Positions 17,950-25,864 of a DNA stretch of 64,000 nt are shown one piece after another. The stretch is from Lysinibacillus parviboronicapiens (lineage in GTDB: Bacteria > Bacillota > Bacilli > Bacillales_A > Planococcaceae). The stretch is from NCBI RefSeq assembly GCF_003049575.1, contig NZ_PYWI01000010.1, forward strand, positions 90,397 to 154,396. Direction: 5' to 3'. The notes beneath the pieces were generated by a model. The model did not search any database, was not told the DNA's origin, and saw nothing but the letters and a program-made list of their open reading frames with translations. Position numbers and translations under genes: made by a program. The first letter of the stretch is position 1; each line of letters begins with the position of its first letter.

Positions 17950-18936
17950 TTAAATCGTTACGACAAATCCCGCTCGTTTGCCAATAATCTCTGCGTAATC
18001 CTCGACCATAACACTTGCCGTTGGATACATACCTGCACCAGGTCCAACAAGTGTTAATGTACCGATGTAATTTGTGTCCAACGCTACTGCATTATTGACG
18101 TCATCAACGGGGTAAAGTGGGTGCTCTTTATCTACTAGTTGTGGGCCAACTTTTGCTACCACACGCCCATCAGCAAACTTTTCAACCTCTGCCACGTGAC
18201 GATAACGCAAGCCCTTTTCACACGCTTCTTTTACTTGCTGTGCCGAAATACTATCAATACCAATTACTTCGACATCTGCCCAATCTGGTTGCTCACCAAA
18301 TGCTAACGCACTCAAAATCATTAATTTTTTGAAGGCATCTTGACCTGATATATCATTATATGGGTCAGCTTCCGCATATCCTAATTTTTGTGCTTCTATT
18401 AGAGCATTGTCAAAGGACCAACCCTCAGCTCGCATTTTCGTTAAAATATAGTTACAAGTACCATTTAAAACTCCTTGGATACGACTTACATCATTTACAA
18501 GCAAAATATTTTTCATCGTTTTAATGACAGGTACGCCACCAGCTGTTGTTGCCTCGAATCCAACAAAGACACCATTTGCTTTAGCTAGTTCCTGCAACTC
18601 TAAACCACGCTTCGCAAACATCACCTTATTAGCAGTAATGACATGACATTTATGTTCGACAGCACGTTTCAAATAGCCAAAAGCGGGCTCTTCATTGACG
18701 ATTGCTTCGAAAACAACCTGCATACCTGGCTCTGCTAAAACTTCATCCATACTTGTTGTCATCAAATGTGCTGTACCGGGTACGCGTTCACGGCTAGCGT
18801 CTGTAACTAAAATTTTTGCTACTTCTAACTCTATACCTAATTTATTTTTAAGCTCTTCACGCTTTTCCTTTAAAATATGATAAATACCTTGACCTACTGT
18901 TCCAAATCCTAAGATCGCTGCCTTTATAGTTGCCAT
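17950..18936 (-). CDS. hom: Homoserine dehydrogenase, short form
   Basis: The 328-residue enzyme reduces aspartate semialdehyde to homoserine on the way to threonine and methionine. It shows 'ILGFGTVGQGIY', 'TANKVMFA', 'GVLNGTCNYILTKM' and 'AEADPYNDISGQDAFKKL' (with the catalytic Lys/Asp region). It stops about 100 residues before the usual Bacillus enzyme and lacks the C-terminal ACT domain, so classical threonine feedback is not expected. ATG 18936 is chosen because GGAGG lies upstream and the NAD motif follows directly. No thrC or thrB follows. Confidence 0.92.
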   Translation of the reverse strand: MATIKAAILGFGTVGQGIYHILKEKREELKNKLGIELEVAKILVTDASRERVPGTAHLMTTSMDEVLAEPGMQVVFEAIVNEEPAFGYLKRAVEHKCHVITANKVMFAKRGLELQELAKANGVFVGFEATTAGGVPVIKTMKNILLVNDVSRIQGVLNGTCNYILTKMRAEGWSFDNALIEAQKLGYAEADPYNDISGQDAFKKLMILSALAFGEQPDWADVEVIGIDSISAQQVKEACEKGLRYRHVAEVEKFADGRVVAKVGPQLVDKEHPLYPVDDVNNAVALDTNYIGTLTLVGPGAGMYPTASVMVEDYAEIIGKRAGFVVTI

Positions 18937-19367
18937 TCCTGTTATTCCCTCCAACGTACACTTCCGCGGTTTTAATAAAGATAAAAATTTGTGCCTCACA
19001 CAAATTCTAATAATTCGAAATTCAACTTAAAGAAAATTGTAACGTAAATAAATACTTTGCACAAGAAAAATCTTTCTAGGATGGACATTTGTTTTCTCTA
19101 GACGTGCAAAAGAAATCGTTTTCATTGCCTTTATTATACGTTTTTTTGCTTCATCTATAATTTTTGAACAAAAAATGACGATTCCTTTATAAAAAACTAC
19201 GTCTTTCTTCTATTATATATATGTATGTAAAGTCGTAATATAGAATTGTTCTTTTGAAAGATAGCAACAAAATAATTTTTCTTTACACACGTTTTGCTAA
19301 CGAACCAAAATATCCAACAGTTATTTCTTTTCCAACATCAAGATTACTGCTGTTTTAATCTGCTTAA
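18937..19367. other. AT-rich intergenic region with probable hom promoter
   Basis: On the minus strand, TTGTGC (19059-19064) and TACAAT (19036-19041) are spaced by 17 bases, giving a plausible sigma-A promoter about 100 bases upstream of hom. No riboswitch or coding frame is seen in the rest. Confidence 0.45.
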
Positions 19368-19404
19368 CAAAAAGCTCATTCCCTATAGCAGTAGAGAATG
19401 AGCT
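19368..19404 (-). terminator. Terminator of the Panacea-like gene
   Basis: The stem agctcattccct/agagaatgagct (one mismatch) reads on the minus strand into a short T-rich stretch (ttttgtt). Confidence 0.65.
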
Positions 19405-19423
19405 AATATTATATTAAGAAGAG

Positions 19424-19810
19424 TTAGCTTGCTGTTGTTAATAATACATAACGGTAATGTGCTAATGCTACTTGTACAAGAATCTCTTCTTCTTGTGTAA
19501 AGTTTGGTACAGAATATGTACGTTCTACTAATTGAAATGTACCATACTTCAAATAATACTCTGTTGCTGGTAAAGAAATATGATTTGTACCATAAGCTTG
19601 ATACGTCTCGTAAACTTCTTTCACTGCGTAGCTTTCTTCTTTAGTATGCACAATTTCCTTAAAAGCAGTATGCCCGAAAGTTTGATGCCATTTTTTTTCA
19701 ACTATCGAAAGTAAGCTTTGAATGGAAATATTATTCACAAACTCATGACTTTCATTTAATTCGTAAATAAAATAAGACGCGATGTTATGTGCACTATAAA
19801 CATTTCCCAT
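19424..19810 (-). CDS. Panacea (DUF4065)-like small protein
   Basis: The 128-residue protein begins 'MGNVYSAHNIASYFIYEL' and continues 'IQSLLSIVEKKWHQTFGHTAFKE', ending near 'VYETYQAYG'. This order resembles the Panacea/SocA domain ('YSALDIANYFI', 'LQKLLYFA.GWHL...G.PLF.E', 'YGPV'), with the GPV motif not conserved. Panacea proteins often act as antitoxins, but no toxin gene adjoins it. AAAGGAGTG precedes ATG 19810. A strong promoter about 290 bases upstream implies a long leader. The family call is by eye and tentative; function is unknown. Confidence 0.6.
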   Translation of the reverse strand: MGNVYSAHNIASYFIYELNESHEFVNNISIQSLLSIVEKKWHQTFGHTAFKEIVHTKEESYAVKEVYETYQAYGTNHISLPATEYYLKYGTFQLVERTYSVPNFTQEEEILVQVALAHYRYVLLTTAS

Positions 19811-20100
19811 TTCAAACACTCCTTTTCCGATCATTTTAATAGGATGGGAGTAGTTGCTGGCTATGCTCCTACTCTCCTATCCAGCTATATATTCAAAAGT
19901 GGGGGAGCACTTATGAAAACAATTTTATGTTTAAAGCATTTTCCAACATCACATCAACTACCTTTGAGTTCAAGAGGATGTGTGTTTTTTGAGAGCTTAT
20001 AGCTCTTACAATGAACATCTATCGAATGGGATGAGAAGTCATTTACAACTACATTTACTTACGTTCTTGGTTGGTAGCCCTCGAACCTTTTACTTAATCC
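19811..20100 (-). promoter_or_regulatory. Long 5' leader of the Panacea-like gene
   Basis: Between the promoter at 20103-20131 and ATG 19810 lie about 290 untranslated bases. They contain at least two inverted repeats: agagct/agctct near 19988-20008, and an interrupted stem between ggatgggagtag and ctactctcctatcc near 19841-19880. No known riboswitch class is recognised. Confidence 0.4.
19913..20002 (+). CDS. Candidate 29-residue peptide
   Basis: A plus-strand frame starts at ATG 19913, seven bases after GGGGGAG, and encodes 29 residues ('MKTILCLKHF...FFESL'). It lies antisense to the leader of the Panacea-like gene. The ribosome site is good, but the frame is short and its composition uninformative. 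It may be chance. Confidence 0.2.
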   Translation: MKTILCLKHFPTSHQLPLSSRGCVFFESL

Positions 20101-20102
20101 CT

Positions 20103-20131
20103 AGTATATAGAATGGTTTTAGAGAAGTCAA
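20103..20131 (-). promoter_or_regulatory. Sigma-A promoter for the Panacea-like gene
   Basis: TTGACT (20126-20131) and TATACT (20103-20108) are separated by exactly 17 bases on the minus strand. Confidence 0.65.
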
Positions 20132-20211
20132 CAATACTTATATAATTACTAGGTATTATTTTTAGAAAAATTCAGATAAGCAACCGAATGAGGTATGCGC
20201 TTTATGGAGCA

Positions 20212-20265
20212 ACGTTTCACGTATTGCCAAATGAGGCTTTTCACATGAGAAAATACGTAAAACGT
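20212..20265. repeat. Unexplained inverted repeat
   Basis: The arms acgtttcacgtatt and aatacgtaaaacgt pair over 14 positions with one mismatch around a 26-base loop. It lies downstream of metY and has no T-run. Confidence 0.55.
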
Positions 20266-20309
20266 GACATCACTTAAGCATCAATATTTGAATGCTTCTT
20301 TATTAAAAA

Positions 20310-21611
20310 TTAAGCTTCTACTTCTTGTTGCGCCGCAGTTACTTGCGCAATAGCTTGTTGTAAATCGGCAATAATGTCCTCTATTGCTTCTAAGCCTATG
20401 GATAAGCGGATGAGCGACTCAGATACTCCTGTCTGGATTAATTCTTCCGCAGATAACTGCTGATGTGTTGTAGAAGCAGGATGAATAATTAATGATTTTG
20501 CATCTCCTACGTTTGCAACATGTGAGAATAATTTCACACTGTCAATCAGTTTACGACCTGCTTCACGTCCACCTTTTATGCCGAATGTAAGCACGGAGCC
20601 GAAGCCATTTTTCAAATATTTCTTCGCTAAATCATGAGTAGCGAAATCTTCTAAACCATTGTAATTTACATACTCCACAGATGGGTGGTTGCGTAAATAT
20701 TCAGCTACAGCTAATGCATTTTCATTATGCTTAGGAATACGCAAATGGAGCGTTTCTAAACCTTGTAAAAAGTTGAATGCAGCATCAGCGCTTAATGTTG
20801 GTCCGAAGTCTCGCAGTAATTGCACGCGCAGTTTTGTAGCAAATGCAGCCGCTGCCGTATCGATACCGTAACGTAAACCATGGTAGGAAGCATCTGGCTC
20901 TGTAAAGCCAGGAAATCTTCCTTGTGTCCAGTCAAATTTTCCTGCATCTACAACAACGCCACCTAAAGTTGTTCCGTGACCGCCAATCCATTTTGTAGCG
21001 GAATGAACGACAATGTCTGCACCAAAATCAATTGGTGTAGAACCATATGGTGAAGCAAATGTGCTATCGATAATTAATGGTAAGCCATTTTCATGTGCAA
21101 TGTTAGCTACTGCTTCAACATCTAGTACTTTTAAACTTGGGTTGCCGTAACCTTCAGCAAATATAGCTTTTGTTTTTTCGTTAATGGCTGAACGGAAATT
21201 TTCTGGATTTGTTTCATCTACAAAAATAGTTTTAATACCGTAGTTTGGTAATGTATTTGCTAGTAAGTTATATGTGCCTCCGTATAAAGAACTTGCTGCT
21301 ACAATTTCATCGCCTGAGCCTGCAACATTTAAAATCGAAAATGCGATAGCTGCTGCACCAGATGAAAGTGCTACTGCAGCTGTTCCGCCTTCTAATAAAG
21401 CAACGCGTTTTTCAAAAACATCTACAGTTGGGTTGGTAATACGTGTATAAATATTACCCGCTTCTTCTAGAGCGAAAAGACGTTGCGCATGAGCAGTGTC
21501 TTTAAATACGAAAGCTGTTGAACGGTACACGGGAACTGTACGAGAGCCTGTGACTGGGTCTGGCTCTTGGCCTCCGTGTAATAATAAGGTCTCTGGTTTA
21601 AAATTTGTCAT
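20310..21611 (-). CDS. metY: O-acetylhomoserine sulfhydrylase (MetY)
   Basis: The 433-residue PLP enzyme of the Cys/Met metabolism family makes homocysteine from O-acetylhomoserine and sulfide. Motifs include 'YTRITNPTVDVFEKRVALLEGG', the PLP Lys in 'HSATKWIGGHGT', and 'HPASTTHQQLS'. The insertions and length (about 430) separate MetY from shorter MetB/MetC enzymes. AGGAGG lies before ATG 21611; the longer frame overlaps the leader. A SAM-I riboswitch and terminator lie in its 5' leader, so it should be shut off when SAM is plentiful. metX is not adjacent. Confidence 0.93.
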   Translation of the reverse strand: MTNFKPETLLLHGGQEPDPVTGSRTVPVYRSTAFVFKDTAHAQRLFALEEAGNIYTRITNPTVDVFEKRVALLEGGTAAVALSSGAAAIAFSILNVAGSGDEIVAASSLYGGTYNLLANTLPNYGIKTIFVDETNPENFRSAINEKTKAIFAEGYGNPSLKVLDVEAVANIAHENGLPLIIDSTFASPYGSTPIDFGADIVVHSATKWIGGHGTTLGGVVVDAGKFDWTQGRFPGFTEPDASYHGLRYGIDTAAAAFATKLRVQLLRDFGPTLSADAAFNFLQGLETLHLRIPKHNENALAVAEYLRNHPSVEYVNYNGLEDFATHDLAKKYLKNGFGSVLTFGIKGGREAGRKLIDSVKLFSHVANVGDAKSLIIHPASTTHQQLSAEELIQTGVSESLIRLSIGLEAIEDIIADLQQAIAQVTAAQQEVEA

Positions 21612-21678
21612 TTTTGTTCCTCCTAAAATGGTTATTTTTTTACGATGGTACCGGAGATGAGGAGGATTTTCTGTAGAA

Positions 21679-21708
21679 AACAAAAACCCTCTTCAGTTAA
21701 GAAGAGGG
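21679..21708 (-). terminator. Riboswitch-controlled terminator of metY
   Basis: The stem aaccctctt/aagagggtt reads on the minus strand into gtttttgttttc. It is the expression platform of the SAM riboswitch. Confidence 0.88.
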
Positions 21709-21728
21709 TTGCGGTTGCAAGTTTTCCT

Positions 21729-21843
21729 CCCCTTATCTGCCAGATCCAAGTATGAATCTGTAGGAATTAGCACCTTAGCAAGTAGGTTACTCGCTGGTTG
21801 CCGGGCATCATAGGGCCTATCCCTCCGCCGCTCTTGATAAGAG
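21729..21843 (-). promoter_or_regulatory. SAM-I (S-box) riboswitch
   Basis: The minus strand starts ctcttatcaagag, followed by the conserved blocks ggcggaggga, ggccc, cccggcaacc and ggtgctaattcc, and closes with agataagggg that re-pairs with the first arm. These are the S-box core elements in the right order. A terminator follows before metY, so SAM binding should cause premature termination. Confidence 0.95.
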
Positions 21844-21873
21844 TATGTGATTCAATTTCCATCGTTGTTACAC

Positions 21874-21902
21874 AGTATAAACATAGAGTTTTTTTCTGTC
21901 AA
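21874..21902 (-). promoter_or_regulatory. Sigma-A promoter of the metY transcript
   Basis: TTGACA (21897-21902) and TATACT (21874-21879) are separated by 17 bases on the minus strand, about 30 bases upstream of the riboswitch. Confidence 0.8.
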
Positions 21903-22000
21903 CAGTAAAATTTGATTTTTTCTGAAACTTCTGTCTGCTCCGTAACGTAATATGAACACATACACTACTTTAAAATAGATTTTTCGAGAGGAGTATTTTT

Positions 22001-22633
22001 ATGGTAAAAGCCTTGATAATTTTTCTTATTGTTGGCTATCTAATCGGCTGTATTCATGGCTCAAAAGTAGCACAATTGTTATCGGGGGTAGATTTAAAAA
22101 AATCTGGGCATGGCAATGCCGGCGCCTCAAACGCAACACTTTCACTCGGATGGAAATATGGCATATTAGTGGCGCTTATCGATATTGGGAAAGGCGTTGC
22201 CGCCATTATTGGTGTACATCTCTATTTAGCTGGTGCTTTGCATTTAACTGAAGTACAAATTTGGCTCTTAACATATACAATTGCAGTTGGAGTAATTTTA
22301 GGGCATAATTTCCCATTCTATATGGGTTTTAACGGTGGCAAAGGAACTGCTTCGATTATAGGGATTTTGCTTGCCGTCGATTGGAAAATCGGACTATTTG
22401 CACTCATCTTATTTGTCATTTTATCATTTGCCACAGATTATTTAATCGTCGGCGTCCTAGAATTTTATGTTGTATTTTGTACAGCTACTTTTTTATGGAT
22501 TCCAGGAATAGGACCAACAATAATTGCACTTATCCTTTTTGGCATAGCACTTGTCTTACATATTGAAAATATTAAACGACTGATTCATGGTACCGAGCCT
22601 AAAGTAACTGCTGCCTTTAAGAAAAAGAAATAA
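22001..22633 (+). CDS. plsY: Glycerol-3-phosphate acyltransferase PlsY-like
   Basis: The 210-residue membrane protein has five or so hydrophobic helices and the three PlsY motifs: 'SGHGNAGASNA', 'GHNFPFYMGFNGGKGTA' and 'HIENIKRLIHGTEPK'. PlsY transfers acyl groups from acyl phosphate to glycerol 3-phosphate at the start of phospholipid synthesis. The first motif departs slightly from the common SGN-GATN form, so this may be a second, specialised paralog. GAGAGGAG precedes ATG 22001. Confidence 0.85.
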   Translation: MVKALIIFLIVGYLIGCIHGSKVAQLLSGVDLKKSGHGNAGASNATLSLGWKYGILVALIDIGKGVAAIIGVHLYLAGALHLTEVQIWLLTYTIAVGVILGHNFPFYMGFNGGKGTASIIGILLAVDWKIGLFALILFVILSFATDYLIVGVLEFYVVFCTATFLWIPGIGPTIIALILFGIALVLHIENIKRLIHGTEPKVTAAFKKKK

Positions 22634-22835
22634 GCACTATCACATTGGATATTTTTGTATTTTTTGTGACCATCTATTCTCTCGTTATAACTTAATATTG
22701 CTACAAATAGAGGGTTCTTTATGTTCTTGCACTTTTTACAATAATTAGACAAAATTACTTTCTTAATAAAGCATTTTATGGACCGATGTTATAGAAAACT
22801 AGAGTCATATTTATCGTTAGAAAGGATGAATTTAT

Positions 22836-24317
22836 ATGTCTACTCTCGAAAATGCAGCACCTAAACGCAATTTGAAGCCACTATGGATTGGCCTGGCATT
22901 CGCGGCACTTATTATTATTACATTTTTACCGAATAGCGGCGATTTACCCATAGCAGGCCAACGTGCTTTAGCGATTTTAGCTTTCGCAGTCATCCTTTGG
23001 GTAACTGAGGCAGTATCGTATCCTGTCAGTTCTGCCATGATTATTGCTCTTGTTACAGTTATGCTTGGTTTAGCCCCCTCTATGGATGATCCTACAACAG
23101 ATTTAGGTACTTCAGGGGCGTTAAAAATGGCCTTAAGCGGATTTAGTAACTCTGCAGTTGCTCTTGTTGCCGCAGCTCTATTCTTAGCCGCTGCCATGCA
23201 GATCACTAATTTACACAAACGACTGGCTTTATGGATTTTATCGCTAGTTGGCACTAAAACGAAGGCAATTGTATTCGGTGCTATTTTAGTATCAATTGTA
23301 CTAGCATTCTTCGTACCCTCTGCTACAGCACGTGCTGGTGCAGTCGTACCAATACTACTTGGCATGGTGGCAGCATTTGGCTTACCACGAGATAGTCGCC
23401 TGGCCGCCTTACTCGTTATTACATCTGTCCAAGCAGTTTCCATTTGGAATATCGGCATTAAAACAGCCGCAGCCCAAAATATGGTTGCCTTAAACTTTAT
23501 TAAAGAACAGTTCGGTGTAGATATTTCTTGGGGTGCTTGGTTACTATACGCAGCGCCATTCTCAATCATCATGTCAGTGGCTCTTTTCTTCATAATGATT
23601 ACGTTAATTAAACCTGAGACAAGCAATATTGAAGGTGGTAAAGATGTCATTAAAAAGCAACTTGCTGATTTGGGTCCATTAAAAGCACCTGAAATTCGTT
23701 TAATCATAACATCGGTAGTACTTTTATTTTTCTGGGCAACAGAAGACAAGCTTCATCCATTCGATACTACAACTGTCACAATTATTGCTATTGCGATTCT
23801 ATTAATGCCTAAAATCGGTGTTTATACATGGAAAGAAGTTGAGCCACATATTCCTTGGGGGACAATAATCGTTTTCGCAGTTGGGATTATGTTAGGGACA
23901 GTGTTGCTCAGTACGAAAGGTGCGACATGGTTATCAGATACTGTATTCGGTTCATTAGGTCTTGATTCTATGCCAATCCTTGCAACAATCGCGATTGTTA
24001 CACTTTTTAATATTCTTATTCATTTGGGCTTTGCCAGTGCTACAAGTTTAGCTTCCGCACTGATTCCGGTATTTATCGTATTAGCTTCAACATTAACTAC
24101 AAATGTTGATCAAGTCGGTTTCGTGTTAGTCCAACAATTTGTCATTAGCTTTGGTTTCTTATTACCGATTAGCGCACCCCAAAACATGCTTGCCTACGGT
24201 ACAGGTGCCTTTTCAACGAAAGATTTCTTAAAATCAGGCATTCCATTGACGATTATCGGGTACCTTTTGGTCCTTTTATTCACAGCGACATATTGGAAAT
24301 GGATTGGATTGTTATAA
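22836..24317 (+). CDS. DASS/SLC13-family anion transporter
   Basis: The 493-residue protein has about eleven to twelve hydrophobic helices. It has the family's paired re-entrant regions, with 'LWVTEAVSYPVSSAMI' near the N-terminus and 'LGFASATSLASALIPV' and 'LPISAPQNMLAYGTGAF' near the C-terminus. The class imports di- or tricarboxylates, often with sodium. The ribosome site AAAGGATG precedes ATG 22836. Its terminator hairpin is split by an IS element. The substrate (for example malate, succinate or citrate) is not determined. Confidence 0.88.
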   Translation: MSTLENAAPKRNLKPLWIGLAFAALIIITFLPNSGDLPIAGQRALAILAFAVILWVTEAVSYPVSSAMIIALVTVMLGLAPSMDDPTTDLGTSGALKMALSGFSNSAVALVAAALFLAAAMQITNLHKRLALWILSLVGTKTKAIVFGAILVSIVLAFFVPSATARAGAVVPILLGMVAAFGLPRDSRLAALLVITSVQAVSIWNIGIKTAAAQNMVALNFIKEQFGVDISWGAWLLYAAPFSIIMSVALFFIMITLIKPETSNIEGGKDVIKKQLADLGPLKAPEIRLIITSVVLLFFWATEDKLHPFDTTTVTIIAIAILLMPKIGVYTWKEVEPHIPWGTIIVFAVGIMLGTVLLSTKGATWLSDTVFGSLGLDSMPILATIAIVTLFNILIHLGFASATSLASALIPVFIVLASTLTTNVDQVGFVLVQQFVISFGFLLPISAPQNMLAYGTGAFSTKDFLKSGIPLTIIGYLLVLLFTATYWKWIGLL

Positions 24318-24382
24318 TAAAAAGAAAAGCCTTGAGAGACAGTTTTGAACTGAACCCTATAAATAAAAGACCATTCTCTACA

Positions 24383-25283
24383 TTAAACAGCGATTAGATG
24401 ACTTCGGTATGCTGCCGGAGTCATTTTTTTAATGTCCATTGCTTTCTTGTATTGTTGTAGTGCTCCATATAATTATCTATCATATATTCTAATTCTGCTA
24501 AGCTTTCAGCTTCTTTATAGTCTATTTCATCTTTAAAATGCCCAAAGAATGATTCCATTGGCGAATTATCTAGGCAGTTTCCTCGGCGAGACATTGACTG
24601 AAGTAATCCCATTTCTTTGACGCATTTTTGAAATGCTGGGTGTGTATAATGAAAACCTTGATCTGAATGAATATCGCTTCTGGATGTAAATTGTCATTGA
24701 TATGCTCTTCTAATTTCTTTAGCGTACGATAAACAAACTCCATGCGTAAACTTGTCGATACGTCATATGCAACGATTTCTCGTGTTGCAACATCCTTTAT
24801 ACACGATAGATACGCTGTTTGTCCGCCACGGTATTGTAAATACGTAATATCTGTTAAAAACACTTTGCCTGGCTCTGTTTGATGAAAATCACGATTTAGA
24901 TGATTAGGTACTTGACGATGGATTTCTGTAGCTTTGGCAAGATTTCGATAAGGGTTTGCACGTCTTACTTTCGAATATAGATTGAATTTACGCATTAATC
25001 GTAGAATTTTTTTATGATTCATCGGGATTTCAAGTAGTTCTTCTAGTGCCATGTAAAGTCCTCGATAACCCACTTTTCCTTTTGACGCATCATAAATCTT
25101 TTTTAATAGGACGTAGTCCTGAAAATCTGCTTCTTCACGTATCGCTTGTTTCTCACTATTTTGGAGCCATTTATAATAACCACTGGGGCTTACATTTGCC
25201 AAATAACATAAATAACGAGTCATATTTTTCAACTGATACAGTCGAATGGTATCATTAATTGCTTGATACTTTTCCCTTGGCAT
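24383..25283 (-). pseudogene. IS3-family transposase orf B, frameshifted
   Basis: The DDE integrase-type product begins 'MPREKYQAINDTIRLYQ' and shows 'VGYRGLYMAL' and the first Asp in 'VFLTDITYLQY'. A one-base deletion near 24669-24672 throws out of frame the block that should read HSDQGFHYTHPAF, with the second Asp. The frame resumes as 'MGLLQSMSRRGNCLDNSPMESFFG' with the catalytic Glu. A second one-base loss in an A-run near 24424-24430 truncates the tail. The enzyme is inactive. Confidence 0.88.
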
Positions 25284-25711
25284 TAAAATAGCCGTTTCTT
25301 TGCCTGCCTTTCCATCTCGTCTAGCTTTTTTAACAGTGTTAATTCAGCTTCAAGTAAACGAATACGTACCTCTGCTTTTTCTAATTTCTTTTCAGCCGAT
25401 AGGTTTTCTTTCTTTGGTCGACCAGAACCTCCTTTTCCGCGTCTTTCCTCCGAAAATGCTTGTTCTCCATGAGTTTTAAAAGATGCTCTCCATCGTTTAA
25501 TCGATGATCTTGCTTTTTCCACACCAATCACTTCTAAATCAAATCCGTTTTCTTTAAAGATTTGTACTGGTCCCTTTCCAGCTAGATTTTCTTTGACCGC
25601 AAAAATTTTAAATTCCGGTGTATATTGAATAGATCAATCTGATACAGATGCTACAAATCGATTTGCTTCTATTTGTCGTATTTGATATTCGTTAAAAATG
25701 ATTTTACTCAT
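25283..25711 (-). pseudogene. IS3-family transposase orf A, nonsense mutation
   Basis: The helix-turn-helix protein starts at ATG 25711 ('MSKIIFNEYQIRQIEANRF'). It is broken by TGA at 25634-25636 after 25 residues, then continues in frame ('YTPEFKIFAVKENLAGKGP', 'RWRASFKTHGEQAF') to a coiled coil ending at 25283. It joins orf B in the usual overlapping arrangement. Confidence 0.85.
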
Positions 25712-25864
25712 GCTAATTTCTCCCGTTCTTAATTTCGTATATTTCAGTATAACGGGTTTTTTAGTGAAATGAACAAAAAAACCCGAATAGGGTCACTTTT
25801 TAAAGTGTCCACTATTCGGGGTTCAGTTCATTTGTCTTCCTCAAGGCTTATTTTAAATATATTT

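Larger units (their letters stand above)
24346..25830 (-). mobile_element. IS3-family (IS150-like) insertion sequence, inactive
   Basis: Terminal inverted repeats of 12 bases (tgaactgaaccc at 24346-24357 and its complement ending at 25830) bound 1485 bases. A ttt triplet flanks both ends, consistent with the 3-bp target duplication of IS3-family elements. Two transposase frames lie on the minus strand. Orf A has an in-frame stop and orf B has two frameshifts, so no transposase can be made. The right end contains a further near-palindrome of cccgaatag arms (about 25783-25822). Confidence 0.9.
24326..25857. terminator. Terminator hairpin interrupted by the IS element
   Basis: The left arm aagccttgag (near 24328-24337) and the right arm ctcaaggctt (near 25841-25850) are perfect complements. 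They would form a terminator between the convergent transporter and CoA-transferase genes if the IS were removed. Confidence 0.7.

Noticed and set aside
20076..20096. T-arm-like sequence (ggttcgagggctaccaacc on the minus strand)
   Set aside because: No acceptor, D or anticodon arms can be built around it, so it is not a tRNA.
22832..23749. Long minus-strand open frame of 305 codons
   Set aside because: It lies wholly antisense to the DASS transporter, has Ala/Ser/Lys-rich shadow composition and no ribosome site.
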